A stretch of DNA of 27,874 nt from the NCBI GenBank assembly GCA_025201705.1, contig MU616992.1:1-27874 (forward strand), in the 5' to 3' direction. The notes under the pieces were generated by a model. The model ran no database searches. It was not told the DNA's origin and was given only the letters and a program-made list of their open reading frames with translations. The DNA is from Dissophora ornata. Its lineage: Eukaryota; Mortierellomycota; Mortierellomycetes; Mortierellales; Mortierellaceae. The translations under genes were made by a program, and so were the position numbers. This document shows positions 1 to 10,855 of the stretch, piece after piece (the stretch's first letter is position 1; every line of letters starts with the position of its first letter).

Positions 1-629
1 TTTTTGGGTTAGCCCATGAAAAGTAGCTTATGGGGTTATAACTTGTGGGACCCAACAAGTTTCGAGAGCGGAAAGCGACATGTAGAGACATGTGCAGGGC
101 GTGGTGCCAGTCGGGGGCTAATTGTCGAGCGACATACAAAAAGGATGGCCCAGTCCCCTATTTATTTAATGAAAACTTGTCTGGTGCACGGTAGAGCGAT
201 TATAAGTATGCATGGACACGGTGCCCCCCTCACTCTACTTCTGGTGCTCTTCGTTTATGTTCTTTGCGGTTTGATAGACCAACAAGTTTTGCGATCGAGC
301 CCTTCTCATTCTGGTATTTGTTTGTGTACCTTCCCCCGTTATAATTATTTACAATTGCCGGTGTACATGTTTTGCACTTTACAATTAAAAACAGAGATCC
401 ATCTCCGTGGTCTCGCTTCGGCCTCAGTCTGGTGTTCATTCCGATAGATGGCTCGACGGAACCTTTTCGAACAGGCCTCTTCGCTCCATCCTCGTACTTC
501 TCGACCAGCGTCATGAGTAGCAGGAACGCATACTTGCACGTCTTGTAAATAATTCGTGTAGACAAAAACAGAATAGATGAATAAAGTGTTTGTATTTCTG
601 AATAAATAAATTAAAGTAGGGCCATGCAC
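1..629. other. Left edge: coding-like patch, no complete gene
   Basis: No gene can be completed here. On the minus strand, about 385-550 reads open with codons typical of the real genes in this window (AAG, GAG, CTG, GTC, TAC), giving a peptide that contains LVEKYEDGAKRPVRKGSVEP. I do not recognise it. It has no good start, and the DNA upstream on that strand (600 onward) is low-complexity purine-rich sequence with no further exon. Two small near-palindromes lie nearby: 40-61 (AACTTGTGGG paired with CCCAACAAGTT, one base extra) and about 77-92 (ACATGT, four bases, ACATGT). It may be a relic of a gene or transposon, or an exon of a gene running off the left edge. Confidence 0.25.
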
Positions 630-1010
630 AACCCTACAACATCAATAATGCCAGCCGACACAACAAAAAAGGAGCTTTACTCTTGCATAGAGTACAGTAT
701 TCTGTCGTCCTTTGTTTGTCTCTCTCGCTTGGTCTCTCTTTTCCCCTCTTTTCTTTCCTTCTCTCCTTTCTCAACGACAAATTGCCTTCTACTCTTTCCC
801 CTCTCCCTTGCTTCCCTGGCATCGTTAATCCTCCCTTTCCTTCACATCTGATTGTGCCAGCGCATCCCTCATATCCAACAATTTGTTCTTTGGTTGCCGA
901 CCTTGCCGACCCTGGTCGAAGTCATTATACCCCATCATCTATCACCCCAGGACACCGCCACCACTTCTACTTCTAGCCCTATCCCCTCAGTAGACCGCAA
1001 CATCGTATTC

Positions 1011-1037
1011 CACACACACATACACACACACACTCAC
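1011..1037. repeat. CA dinucleotide microsatellite
   Basis: A (CA)n run interrupted by single T bases, followed by CTCAC. It lies in the pyrimidine-rich upstream region and resembles an ordinary microsatellite. Confidence 0.85.
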
Positions 1038-1306
1038 CTCTTTCATCCTCAGCGGCTCTGTTCCTTGATATATCTACCATTATTCACAGTGTCTCCTACC
1101 CACCATCTTACCAGCATCATTAAAACACTTGCTCGAGTTGTAATATAATTCATCATCAACACATCCACAAGGTAGGAAGCAGGATCATGTCGCCGCTAGA
1201 ATTCCATCCATGACTCACAGGGGAATGCATGTTTTTGTCAGGATGAATTCCAGTATATTTTTCTTCACGTTGCAACCCTCTTGGTTAAATCAAACCCTTC
1301 TCCCCC

Positions 1307-1324
1307 GCCCTCGCCCTCGCCCTC
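1307..1324. repeat. GCCCTC hexamer, three copies
   Basis: Three perfect tandem copies of GCCCTC follow a run of C. No function is visible. Confidence 0.8.
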
Positions 1325-2722
1325 CCCAATCTCGAGAAAAAAAATTGTCCGGCAATCACCATGGCAACACTGCTCACGTTTCCGACAGCTCTCGTAATAT
1401 CTTCGTCAGCTTCCATTTATTCACTAGTTTGCTCAATGGGGCACCCAATTTTTTTTTTTCGAGATTATTATCTTGAAACAATTAACCTTCATGATCCCAT
1501 CTGGAATCTTGGCCAGCATTTCATAATACCACTGCATCACGCCCCAACTTTCTTCCTTCCTCTTCATCTTCCTCTGGCTTCCTGTTCTTGTGCACTGGTC
1601 CAAACAACGCTTTAAAATACATTCCATGACAATGGGGGAGAGGGTTGGTAGACGAAAGATTCTGGTCAGAACTTTGACTGGAAAATTTTACGCATCACCC
1701 ATGAAAAGCATTTCCTTTATTTGTTCCCCCTCCCTCCCCTGCTGATCACCCTCAATGGCAAGAATAGTTCCCGCTTTATCTGTCGTCGTTGGTCTCGCAT
1801 ATTCTCTTAAAAAAAAAGGTTCCTCCAAACCATATTTTCCTGTCCTTGCAAACGGGCGTAATGGACAGTGATGTAGAGATGAAAGGGGGCAAAGCGAGAG
1901 ACAGAGACCATCGGTAGAGGATGATGATGGACATGCCCGGGGTCTCGGATCTGAGTTCAGGGTGATTGTCTAATCAGCATGATATTAATTGCTGATTTGG
2001 TGGCTATGAACACCGCCGACAGAGGCTCTACGCTCTTGCGCATGCACCCCCCATCGCACATCGGACTATACCGCATCCATCCATTTATCACTATTATTAA
2101 TTACACTCAACACAGATCATCTAGCCCTCTGTCTGTACTTCTCCCTCTTCATTTTTTTTTCTCACCATCGTGCAAAAACTCAGTCCTCTGACCACTCATA
2201 CCTTGTGAACCGTTCGCGCCTTCATAACAGTTCACAATTATCCGCCTCTGCAAAAAAGTATTTTCTCTTCTTTTTCCCGACCACACAGGACAGCAAATTA
2301 AAACAAAACCTTGAGGTATTATCACCAATCAAGGCGTTTGGACACAACTCATTTATCGCCCCTTTCTGGCGTAATAAGTGTCTGTTTATTTTTCTTGCTG
2401 GTTCCCTTTCCCATGTACTTGTCGCCTGTTGGAAAAGCGAACACAACGAAACTGTGTCCAGCCCGCCCTGTTGTCACCCCAATCCGTTTTGTTCTCCCAT
2501 GTGCATCAATCTCGATTTTTCTTTTTTGTGTCGACCCCTGAAACACGAGCTCGTCAATAAAGCATGTGTTTACAAGTGCGTACCCTATAATTCTTCAACC
2601 CCTCTTTACTTACCACATGCACGTCTTTTCTTTTCTTTTCTTTCTTTTTTTTTAAATTCATACCGCGAAGGTCTTCCAACTGTCCCGTCCGAGCCCAACA
2701 ACCCCCTTCTCTGCTAAAAGAA

Positions 2723-3019
2723 ATGAACCGTTCCAGCCACACATCGATGCTTCAAGCTCACGCCAACGCCCCGCATTATCATGAACAGCAGCAACAGCCG
2801 CAACAACACCAACAGCATCAACAACAGCAGCAGCCCCGCTATTTTATGGATCAAGCCTCACCATCCATGTCGTCGTCGTCTTACCAGCGGGCTAGTATGA
2901 GCTCGCAACAGGGCGGATATAACAACAGCAACGATTTGGGCGGTGGCGGTTCAAACAATAACGGCCAATACCGAGCCTCACAACAATACTCAAACATGCG
3001 TTCCTCACAGCTGCATCCT

Positions 3020-3051
<32 letters not shown>

Positions 3052-6000
3052 ACCTCAACAACCCTACCATCAGCAGCATCAGCAACAAGGCTACCCTCAG
3101 TCGTCGTATCATCCATCCCATGCGCCGAACCACCACCATCATTCATCATCACCAAGCCAAGAACAAGACTATTACCAGAGTCCGCCTGCTGTACAAAATC
3201 CAGATCCGACCTTCACACAGCGACCCCATTCGCGATCCTTTTCGGGTGCTACGCATCCCCATCCTTACTCTCAATATGCCACACCCAACCCAAATCATCA
3301 CCAACAACAGCAACAGCAACAGCAACGGTTGCACCATAGCGTCTCTGCAGGTCACCTACCAATAGCAGGACATCGCTCTGCACCTATCATCTTCGGTCCC
3401 GTACCAACTTCTGCTCCACCAGCGAAGCCCAATAATATAACGGGGACTGGGGTGGCACCAAAGAAAAAGGATCCGTATGCAACAGCCTGGCGCACGTACT
3501 CGAAAATCGCAGAGGAACTGAATCTGTCGAATCCAGATGGGACGCTATACCCGATCTCGAAGGAGGCAATTCTGAAGTATCTGCACCATCAGTCCAAGAG
3601 GATCAAGTCGAGTAACCTGCATTGGTATGTGAATGGACTTAAAAAGCATCAGGAGGGCCTGGGATTCGCATGGGACGACGTGCGATATGACGAGCAGGTC
3701 GTGGCGCTGTTGAAGGAGTTGACGCTGCATCCTGTTACGATCGACAGTGGCGGTAGTAATCATATATATCCTCCGACTCGGCAGGCCGCGTCAGTCTCGA
3801 TGCCAATCGATACCTCGAAGATAGCAAACCTTTCAATTTCGGGCAACTCTCATTCGCAGCACTACTCGCAGCACCAGCATCACCAGCACCAGCAACAACA
3901 GCAGCCATACCCACCGTCTTCATCATCAGCCTTTCCTGTTGGATCCAAGAGACATCCATCCCAAAATCAATATGAGGAATCGCCCTCGAATCAGTCGCAT
4001 ATGCGACCGCAACACCACATGTACTCTGATAGAGCACAACCGCCTCCTGGAACATCCCACTCCTCCTCTAGGAACACGTCTTTCCACTCAGCGCCTGTTC
4101 CGCTGCCATCTCACCACGCCTACGACGAACGAACGGCTCAGGATCAGGTGCGCTATAAGAATAACCCGCACAGTATGGGCGAGGCCTCGCCAGCAGTCTC
4201 GAACAGCGCGACGAGCTCACCGATGTCGAGCTCGGAGATTCAGACAGGACACCATCATCAGCAGTCTCCAGCCTCCATATCGAGTGGTTCGCATGTGAAG
4301 CGGAAGCGACATGAACTGGCGTCGGCGGCGCGTTTGGTATCCCCAACGAGTATGGAGGGTGATGAATTCGACGAGAACGATTCCGTGGCACGAGGCGCTG
4401 AAGATATGGAGGGCCAGGGTGTTGAGGACATGGATGAAGATCATCGAGAGCGGGCCGCGCTCAAGCGTCATGCCTCCACGGGTACCTTGCCTAGTCAGGC
4501 CAGAAATTCAACGGTACGGGGTTCATTTTGTTATGTAGAGACCGCGTGTTCAGGAATAACGCCTTGACGACCACTTTCTCTAATGAATAACCCCCTTCTC
4601 GTTGATTTTTTTTCCCGTTTTATAGATGAGCGCGATGTCCCCGGATCACCATCTCTACCATCGCCAGGGCGACCTCGGTGGCGGTCGAGACTACCCCGTG
4701 ACGACGCCATCTCCTGGACCGCGCGAGAACGAGAGTGGTGGACATTTCCGTTGGGGCAGCTCCGAGAGCGCACCTCAGAGTCGTCTCTCCCCTCCCTCCG
4801 GGTCTGTGACAGCATCATCTATTGGCTCTACGTCACCTGGAAGTCGTGCTAACAACGGTAGCAGTAAAGATTACCGCAACAGACGTCCCAATGGCGTCGT
4901 ATCCTCACCCATTTCATCAGTTGCTTCCTCGAGTGGCGCTCTGAGCGGTGCGGTTTCTACTTCTGCCACCATGGCTGCATCGGGCACGCCTTCGGGTACA
5001 GCATCGGTGGTAGCCACAACATCGTCATCATCCTCAACGCCTTATAATAAGACCACTGTGCAGTTCTCGGAAGTGGTCGAGTATGCTCAGCAGTTACAGA
5101 CAAAGTACGGAGGCCGTTGCCCGGATCATAGCTGGGGCTGTGTTGAGCTTGCAGATGACTATCATCTGGAACTCTCTATCAAGATGTACATGGACTGGGC
5201 AGGACTTGTCGTAAGTGCTTATAGCCTGTGACACGCTATACATTTTCTGGTCATTATGCATTTTGTTTTAACCGTTACATCTGACTTTTTTTTTGTAATA
5301 ATTCTAGGCAAGCGGCCGTCTGACAATGGATGAGCTGCCAGATCTGCCCGAGTTTAGACGCCCCAGCAGCGGTGGTTCACTCGACACATCCTCGCCCACC
5401 ATCACCACACTCAGGTCATCGCCTGCTCTCAAGAGCGAGGACCAGTCCCCAACTACCAGTAGCCTGGCATCCGGTCAATTTACCTTTGCACACTCTGGCA
5501 ACCAGCAACGACCGCGTTCCCCATCATCATCCTCGATCTTTGGTTCTAAATCTGGAAGTGGACAGACCCCAAGAGAAGGTTTTATCAGCGACAGTCTCAT
5601 GAGTCGCATTGGTAACCCTCCTCCGCACATGATCCCTTCACCCCCCTCGGCGACCGCGAAACAATCGTCTGGATCTCCATCATCTGTCTCGGCCAGAGCG
5701 CGCGCGAGAAAGATGGCGAGTAGTCCTAGCCTTGGGCAACATTCATCCTTCCAGCGATTCGGGCTCTCATCCCCACCCGTGCCTCCGGTTCCTACGATCC
5801 CTTCCTCGATAGTAGCTCAGGGACAAGCTCAAACTCAGGCAGAGCGTGTGCCTGTGAAGAAGACGAGCCAGGGCGGACCTGCTGGACAAGGATCGCTGCG
5901 ATCCGAGGAGATGGAGTTGTCGCCGGACGAGGATGTGGTTCTGAGACAGGCTGGGTCGCGGGCCGTTTTTCAGAGACGTGTTGGCGGAGAAAGTGGCCGA

Positions 6001-6735
6001 CAGGGACGCGAATACGAACATGAGCGCGATCTTGAGAATGAAGACATGGATATGGATGAGGCGCAGATGATGGACGATGTTGAGACCCATCGGTCTTCGG
6101 CGCAGTTCAAGCGCGAACAGCAATACCGAAGGGAATCGTATGAGCGTCGACCAGAGCCTGCTCCTGCATCTGCGCCCGCTCCAGCACCAGCTCCGCGCGA
6201 AAGAGCTCAGGAAGTCAAGGTTAATCCTGACATGGACTCGGATGTGGACGATGATGAGGAAAGAGGAAGTGACCCATACTTGAGGCCTGCAGAGGTTCGT
6301 AAGAAGAGCAGCGGCAATGGTGCGTCGTCGGCCAAACGCCATCAGCACCGTGAGCGTCAGGATGAAGGTGCCTATAATGATTATGAGCATTCGTCCAGGT
6401 ACCACCGAAGCCAGGAGGGTCAAAATTTACAACATCAACAAGAACCCTGGGGAAATGCTTATCCGAACGACCGAGACCGAGACTATGACAGAGTTGAGGA
6501 AGTACGGATGGGAATCAAGAGTATGTCGTCGTCGTCGTCATTCGGTAGTCCTTCCATGCACAAGAGTGCGAGCGCGAACGGACCCTCGAAAATCAATCAA
6601 GATCCGATGATAACAACAACCTCAACGGCTGGGATGATGGCTAATATGCCGAATCAGCTGTCGAGGACAGAGCAAGAGGAGTATCGCCATCGGAGGGTAG
6701 AAGGCGACAACGACATGTCTATGATGGAGACGTAG
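2723..6735 (+). CDS. Gln/Ser-rich nuclear protein with a tyrosine-recombinase-like core-binding domain and no catalytic domain
   Basis: Three exons, 2723-4513, 4626-5210 and 5308-6735, join in phase 0 at both junctions to give 1267 residues. Donors are GTACGG and GTAAGT; acceptors are TTTATAG and TTCTAG; introns are 112 and 97 bp. The start ATG has G at -3. Residues 1-235 are Gln/His/Ser-rich with polyQ runs. Residues 250-338 form a helical domain with the layout of the N-terminal SAM-like DNA-binding domain of phage-integrase and Crypton-type recombinases (key pieces: PISKEAILKYLHHQSKRI, LHWYVNGLKKHQ). The catalytic R-H-R-Y domain is absent. A basic patch, HVKRKRHE (524-531), could be a nuclear signal. 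Residues 737-808, split by intron 2, form a second conserved-looking block (CVELADDYHLELSIKMYMDW, then MDELPDLPEF) of unknown family. The C-terminal third is disordered, with acidic stretches near 1035-1053 and 1100-1112 and an Ala/Pro run near 1079. A DNA-binding regulator is my inference; an uncharacterised nuclear protein is the fallback. Confidence 0.85.
3020..3060. repeat. CAG/CAA repeat encoding polyglutamine
   Basis: Tandem CAGCAA units encode an uninterrupted Gln run in the N-terminal region of the recombinase-domain protein. Mixed CAG/CAA tracts recur near 2787-2835, 3300-3327 and 3890-3905. Mixing of the two codons is what selection for polyglutamine, rather than simple slippage, tends to leave. 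Confidence 0.8.
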
Positions 6736-8867
6736 AGAGAAGTCGAGCCCAAAAATGGAGAACGACCTGCAAGACAAAAAAAAATGCAAAAGAAACCACA
6801 TTAGGTTGAACGCACAAAAAAGAAATGATCATGCAAACCTAAATGCCGAAACGAAATAAACTGTAACGAATCTTTATGAACAAAACGGCAAAAGGACATA
6901 TGATAAAATGAGATGATCGCGTACTTTTTAAAGCGCGTAGGTGTGTATCTAATCACGCCGCGGAGACAATGACATGCGACAGGACAATCCTTCTCTCCGT
7001 CTCAAAAATGTAAGCTAGTGCATTAGGTAGGGTACATACATGCAGCTTCGTGTCGTTGCGTCAATCATAGTGCCTTGACTGGAAAAATTATAGCGGCGAG
7101 AGCAACATGCGTCCATGCAGGCGTGCAAAAAGAAGAGGTAGAAAATAGCGTAGTCATGAACCACCATCTGGGAGCAATGCGCCAGTATGTCGACGATACT
7201 TTCTCCATCGCTTGAACACGAATGCGGAACATTATATTGTCTTTCCTTTGAACCTGATCGCGCGATTCAACCCCGCTTTGTTGACATTTTTTTGTTGAGT
7301 TGTGGGTGTATCAACCCTCTCTTTCTCTTAATTTAGAGATAGTCAAGCATGACACGGAGCACACACACACAGTCGGAGAGATAGTGCATAGGTGCGTGAA
7401 TATATTTGCGTGAGCGCCTTCTTGTTTATATCTCGCTTCCCGTTTCAACCAATAGATCTGATGCGGATGGCAGGCCCTGGAAAGTTTTTATTAATGGACC
7501 TTCAGTTTGCTCAACCGCGGATCAAATTACTCACAGTTCGCATCTTAGAAAACCAAAGAAAAAAACAAACCAAACCATAGGAACCACCAATGCAATCAAT
7601 TAGTGCCAATGATTGAAAATAATCACAGAACACGATCTTTCAATATCTCCCTCTCCCTCCCTATTTCCTTCTCTCCCCCTCTCTCTCATCCATTTACTGC
7701 TGCTATGACAGAATTTCATTTTTGGAATCGAAGATGGAAGAAGAAAAAGGAGAGAAGAGCAGGAAAGGATGAACAATGTTCTTTCATTTCGTTTGACTCT
7801 ATCGTGGACACGGACATGTTCTGCCCATAATCTCCCGTAGACCCAAAATCTTAATCCTAATCAAGTTTCGTACCCTGTTTTTCTATTGTTTTATCGAAAG
7901 TTTTCTCTTCTTGAACAAAGCGGAGGATAGGACGGCTCCCGGTCTTGTATATTCTTGTAAACAGCTGACGGCAAAACAAATGGCCAAGAAGGTTCATAAT
8001 ATCCCACCAATAGCAGAGCTCCATTAAATGGACGGTACTCTAGACTCTACGTACACTATGCTGGACAACAATGCTGCAACCGTTGCAGATAGCAAAGAAA
8101 CGAGTCGGTTACACTTGTCTGCCACATCCTGCAGGGGACAGCATGAAAAAGACAACAATGCGTGCCAAAACTGTTGGTTCCTCAATCCTTCCGCCTCTCC
8201 ATGTGCCCCCGATGTCAACATGAATACATCGTCATCGACAAGGATTTGCGTGATTGATCATGCAAAGACGATCACTTTCCTTGTTTCTGACCAAAACATC
8301 AAAAAAAAAAAAGCAACGCCAAATTAAAATAACATTTGGTTCAATTTTTTACAATGTTACAAAATGAAGAACACATCCGCAAGAACAAGCAAACTAGACT
8401 ACGCGAAAACGAGAGTATGAAAATATGCTAGACTAGTACACTAGTACAAAAGAAATGGAGGCGAAGGCGAAAATAACTATTAAGCAAAATGAGGTGCAAG
8501 ATAGGACAGCAACGGGCATAAATACAGACATATGTGCAAAGAAACGTGGGAAAAGACCGTGAGAGTGAGAAGGAGGAAGGGGAATAGATAATAGCGCAGT
8601 GGTTTCTCCGCTTTTTTTTTTTTTTTGGCTCTCCACCTTGTGGGTATTGATACGAATGTATGATCAAAGTGAGGACATTGGACGGAAAACGGTATCAAAA
8701 AATGGCAATGACCTGCAGGGCAGACAAACTGCAGAAAATGAATATAGATAGGACTTGGCCTGGGTCCTTATGCTGTAACTCTGTGACCCAAGGGAAGCAT
8801 ATTTGTGCTCTCGGCAGCAGGTCAAACAATTCGGGATATGGATGCAGGAAAAAAGAGGGCGACCAAT
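6736..8867. other. Intergenic 3' region between convergent genes
   Basis: The + strand gene ending at 6735 and the - strand kinase ending at 8868 converge here. The stretch is A/T-rich with short C/T tracts (about 7640-7690) and a CA run near 7362-7371. An ATG-started 99-codon frame at 8028-8327 encodes several Cys residues but has no recognisable domain, and I do not call it a gene. Nothing else is supportable; 3' UTRs of both neighbours probably occupy parts of it. Confidence 0.6.
6855..6860 (+). terminator. Candidate poly(A) signal of the recombinase-domain gene
   Basis: AATAAA lies about 120 bp after the stop codon at 6735 in A-rich sequence, a usual distance for a fungal 3' UTR. Confidence 0.5.
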
Positions 8868-10402
8868 TCATGCCAGTGAGCGCAGGTCGACTCCGGAATC
8901 CTCTTTGTCACCATTATTGTATAGTCTGTCGTCTAGCCGATGAAGGCTCGAGCCATCGGCAAACGCCGTTGTATCTGCCGCCGTGGCAGTCGCTACCGTA
9001 ACGGCTGCGTCAGAGCCTGCGGCATTATTCGAAGCAAAGGTGTAGAACTCGGGCGTCGTGAAGGCATTGCAGGCCTGAACGCGTCTTACCAATTCTGGCA
9101 GGGCGATGCGCTTTCTTGGGTTGAGACAAAAGACTGACTTGATGATCTCGTTCAGTTCGCTCGACATCGGCAGGACGGTCTGCAAAAAGTCGTTGTTGAG
9201 GATGTATGCTGAAAAGGTCTCATCCCTGGGGCAGGCCTGCTTCCATGGGTTCCTGCCGAAGATCAGGTTGATGAGGATGACGCCCAAGGACCAGATGTCA
9301 TTGGCAGCACTGTCGTATGATTTGACAATCTCAACATAGCCGCCCTGACATTCTAGAAGAGGACAATCGAGCACGAAATAACAAGACATTGTTTAGTTGC
9401 TAACATCCCGATGCGCCCACGATTCAATACACGTCCCCCCACCCCAAAAAAACTGATTTCTCTCTCACACCCTCATCTTGTTTCCATTGATTCCAAATCT
9501 GGCATGCCCATGTCGCACACAAAGCTGCACTATGTATTACCTGGTGACAAGTAAAACGTAGATCCGCAGCCAAAGTCGCTCGACGTCTGTTCTGTCGTTG
9601 CAAGACCGAAGTCGACGAGCTTGATAGTCTGGTCAAACATAATGATGTTCTCTGGCTACGTGTGCCGAAGGAAAGATCGGGTGACCGTGAATTAGTGGCG
9701 CTGTCGTAGAAAAGAGATACTCTGCTCTCATTGGTCACTTTCGGGGGCGCCGTAGAGGATTTGAACCATAAACCAAAGACGCGTCATGGGTAAAGAACGA
9801 AGAACACAAATCGTCGCAGACGTGTGTGTGTGTTTTGTGCACCAAGAACTATAGACGGTGAGCATGTGCTCAGGTTATTTTACCTTCAGATCGCGATGAT
9901 ATACGCCCTTGTCGTGGCAATGCATGACAGCACTGGCGATCTGACCAAAGATCGACTTGATAGCGCCATTGTTGCCAATGAAGCCGCCACGCTCTGTGAT
10001 CGTGCAGAAGAGGTCACCCTCCATCCCGCAGTCCAGGACCATGTAGAGGCAGTCCTCTTCTTCAATGACCCTGTGGAGAGTGACGATGTTTGGGTGGCCA
10101 GAAACAGCGCCATGGAGCTCGGCCTCATGATTCTGGAAGGCACGTTGCCGCGAGTCGAGCCCAGTCTTGTTGAGACTCTTTACGGCATAGATATGGCATG
10201 TGTGGGTATCAACGGCCCTGTAGACAGATCCGTAGGCTCCGACGCCGAGCATTTCCTGTAGGACCAACCGACCGCAATCGATGACCTGGGGCAGCTGCTG
10301 TGCGGCTGGGACACAGGATTGCAAGGAGGGGCTCATGTGATGGGTGTGAATGAGTTGCAGTGTGTGTTGCGATGAGGTAGAGCTGTTAATTCCACTGAAC
10401 AT
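8868..10402 (-). CDS. Ran1/Pat1/Sks1-type serine/threonine protein kinase
   Basis: Three exons in transcript order, 10402-9884, 9655-9541 and 9352-8868, give 372 residues. Introns of 228 and 188 bp have GTAAAA and GTAATA donors and GTAG and CTAG acceptors. All kinase motifs are present: glycine loop GVGAYGSV (53-60), ATP lysine K75 (YAVK), probable helix-C Glu E93, catalytic HRDLKPEN (169-176, intron exactly after HRDLK), DFG (188-190), then FGCGSTFYLSPEC (201-213), the signature of the Ran1 family. SYDSAANDIWSLGVIL follows in subdomain IX. The ~60-residue C-terminal tail is Ala/Thr-rich. Family members act in meiotic commitment (S. pombe Ran1/Pat1) or glucose signalling (S. cerevisiae Sks1, Vhs1); which role applies here is unknown. 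The start is uncertain: 10402 is the first in-frame ATG, and 10336 (350 residues) is equally plausible. Neither has a purine at -3. It converges on the recombinase-domain gene. Confidence 0.9.
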
Positions 10403-10823
10403 AGGAATGCTAAAGAGAAAGAGCGAGAGAAGGATCGGGACACAGACGGCGACGGGCTTTGCGATGGGAATGCGAATGTGGTTGATGGTGGTGGCGATCG
10501 CTCTCTTTGTCTGTCCGAACAAGCTGGGCGAAGAGGGTGTGTGACTGTCAATATGCTGTCAGTGAAAGGAAAGGTGCAGCAAAAACGGCAAAAGAGAAAA
10601 CGAAAGAGAGGGCAAATGAAATGCAGATGCATATTTATGAACGGACTCGTATAGTGCGTGAATAGGGGGGAGGACAGCAACCGTTTATGATGGTGAGGGA
10701 AAGTGCTCTCTTTTTCTTACCTTTTGTTGCTATGATTACGAGAACAGGTGGAGACAGAAGAGAGACCAACGAGAGGTTGAGTGTTTGTTGTGCTGTCGGT
10801 GTGTTGTTGATGTGTTGTGATGA

Positions 10824-10855
10824 GTGTGAGTGTGTGTGTGTGGTGTGGTGTGGTG
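10824..10855. repeat. GT-rich simple repeat (TG and TGGTG units)
   Basis: Alternating TG runs pass into three TGGTG-type units. It lies about 420-450 bp upstream of the kinase start, so probably in its promoter or 5' leader region. Such tracts can form Z-DNA; no specific function is visible. Confidence 0.75.

Larger units (their letters stand above)
630..2722 (+). promoter_or_regulatory. Long pyrimidine-rich upstream region of the recombinase-domain gene
   Basis: This 2.1 kb stretch has no convincing gene. The + strand is strongly C/T-rich in blocks (about 710-850, 1260-1330, 1520-1590, 1720-1745, 2130-2165, 2600-2655), as in fungal promoters and 5' UTRs. It also holds a CA microsatellite and a GCCCTC hexamer repeat, listed separately. 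Open frames here are short, low-complexity and lack good starts. It probably holds the promoter and 5' UTR of the gene starting at 2723, possibly with a 5' UTR intron. I cannot place the transcription start. Confidence 0.5.

Noticed and set aside
7251..7280. Possible tRNA B-box (GATTCAACCC)
   Set aside because: No A-box or cloverleaf pairing upstream.
8028..8327. 99-codon frame with several cysteines, possible small secreted protein
   Set aside because: No signal peptide, no Cys spacing of a known family, and it lies in the shared 3' region of convergent genes.
10403..10522. Hydrophobic N-terminal extension of the kinase (a possible membrane anchor)
   Set aside because: The open frame upstream of 10402 has no ATG, and Ran1-family kinases are soluble; the hydrophobic run is most likely 5' leader.
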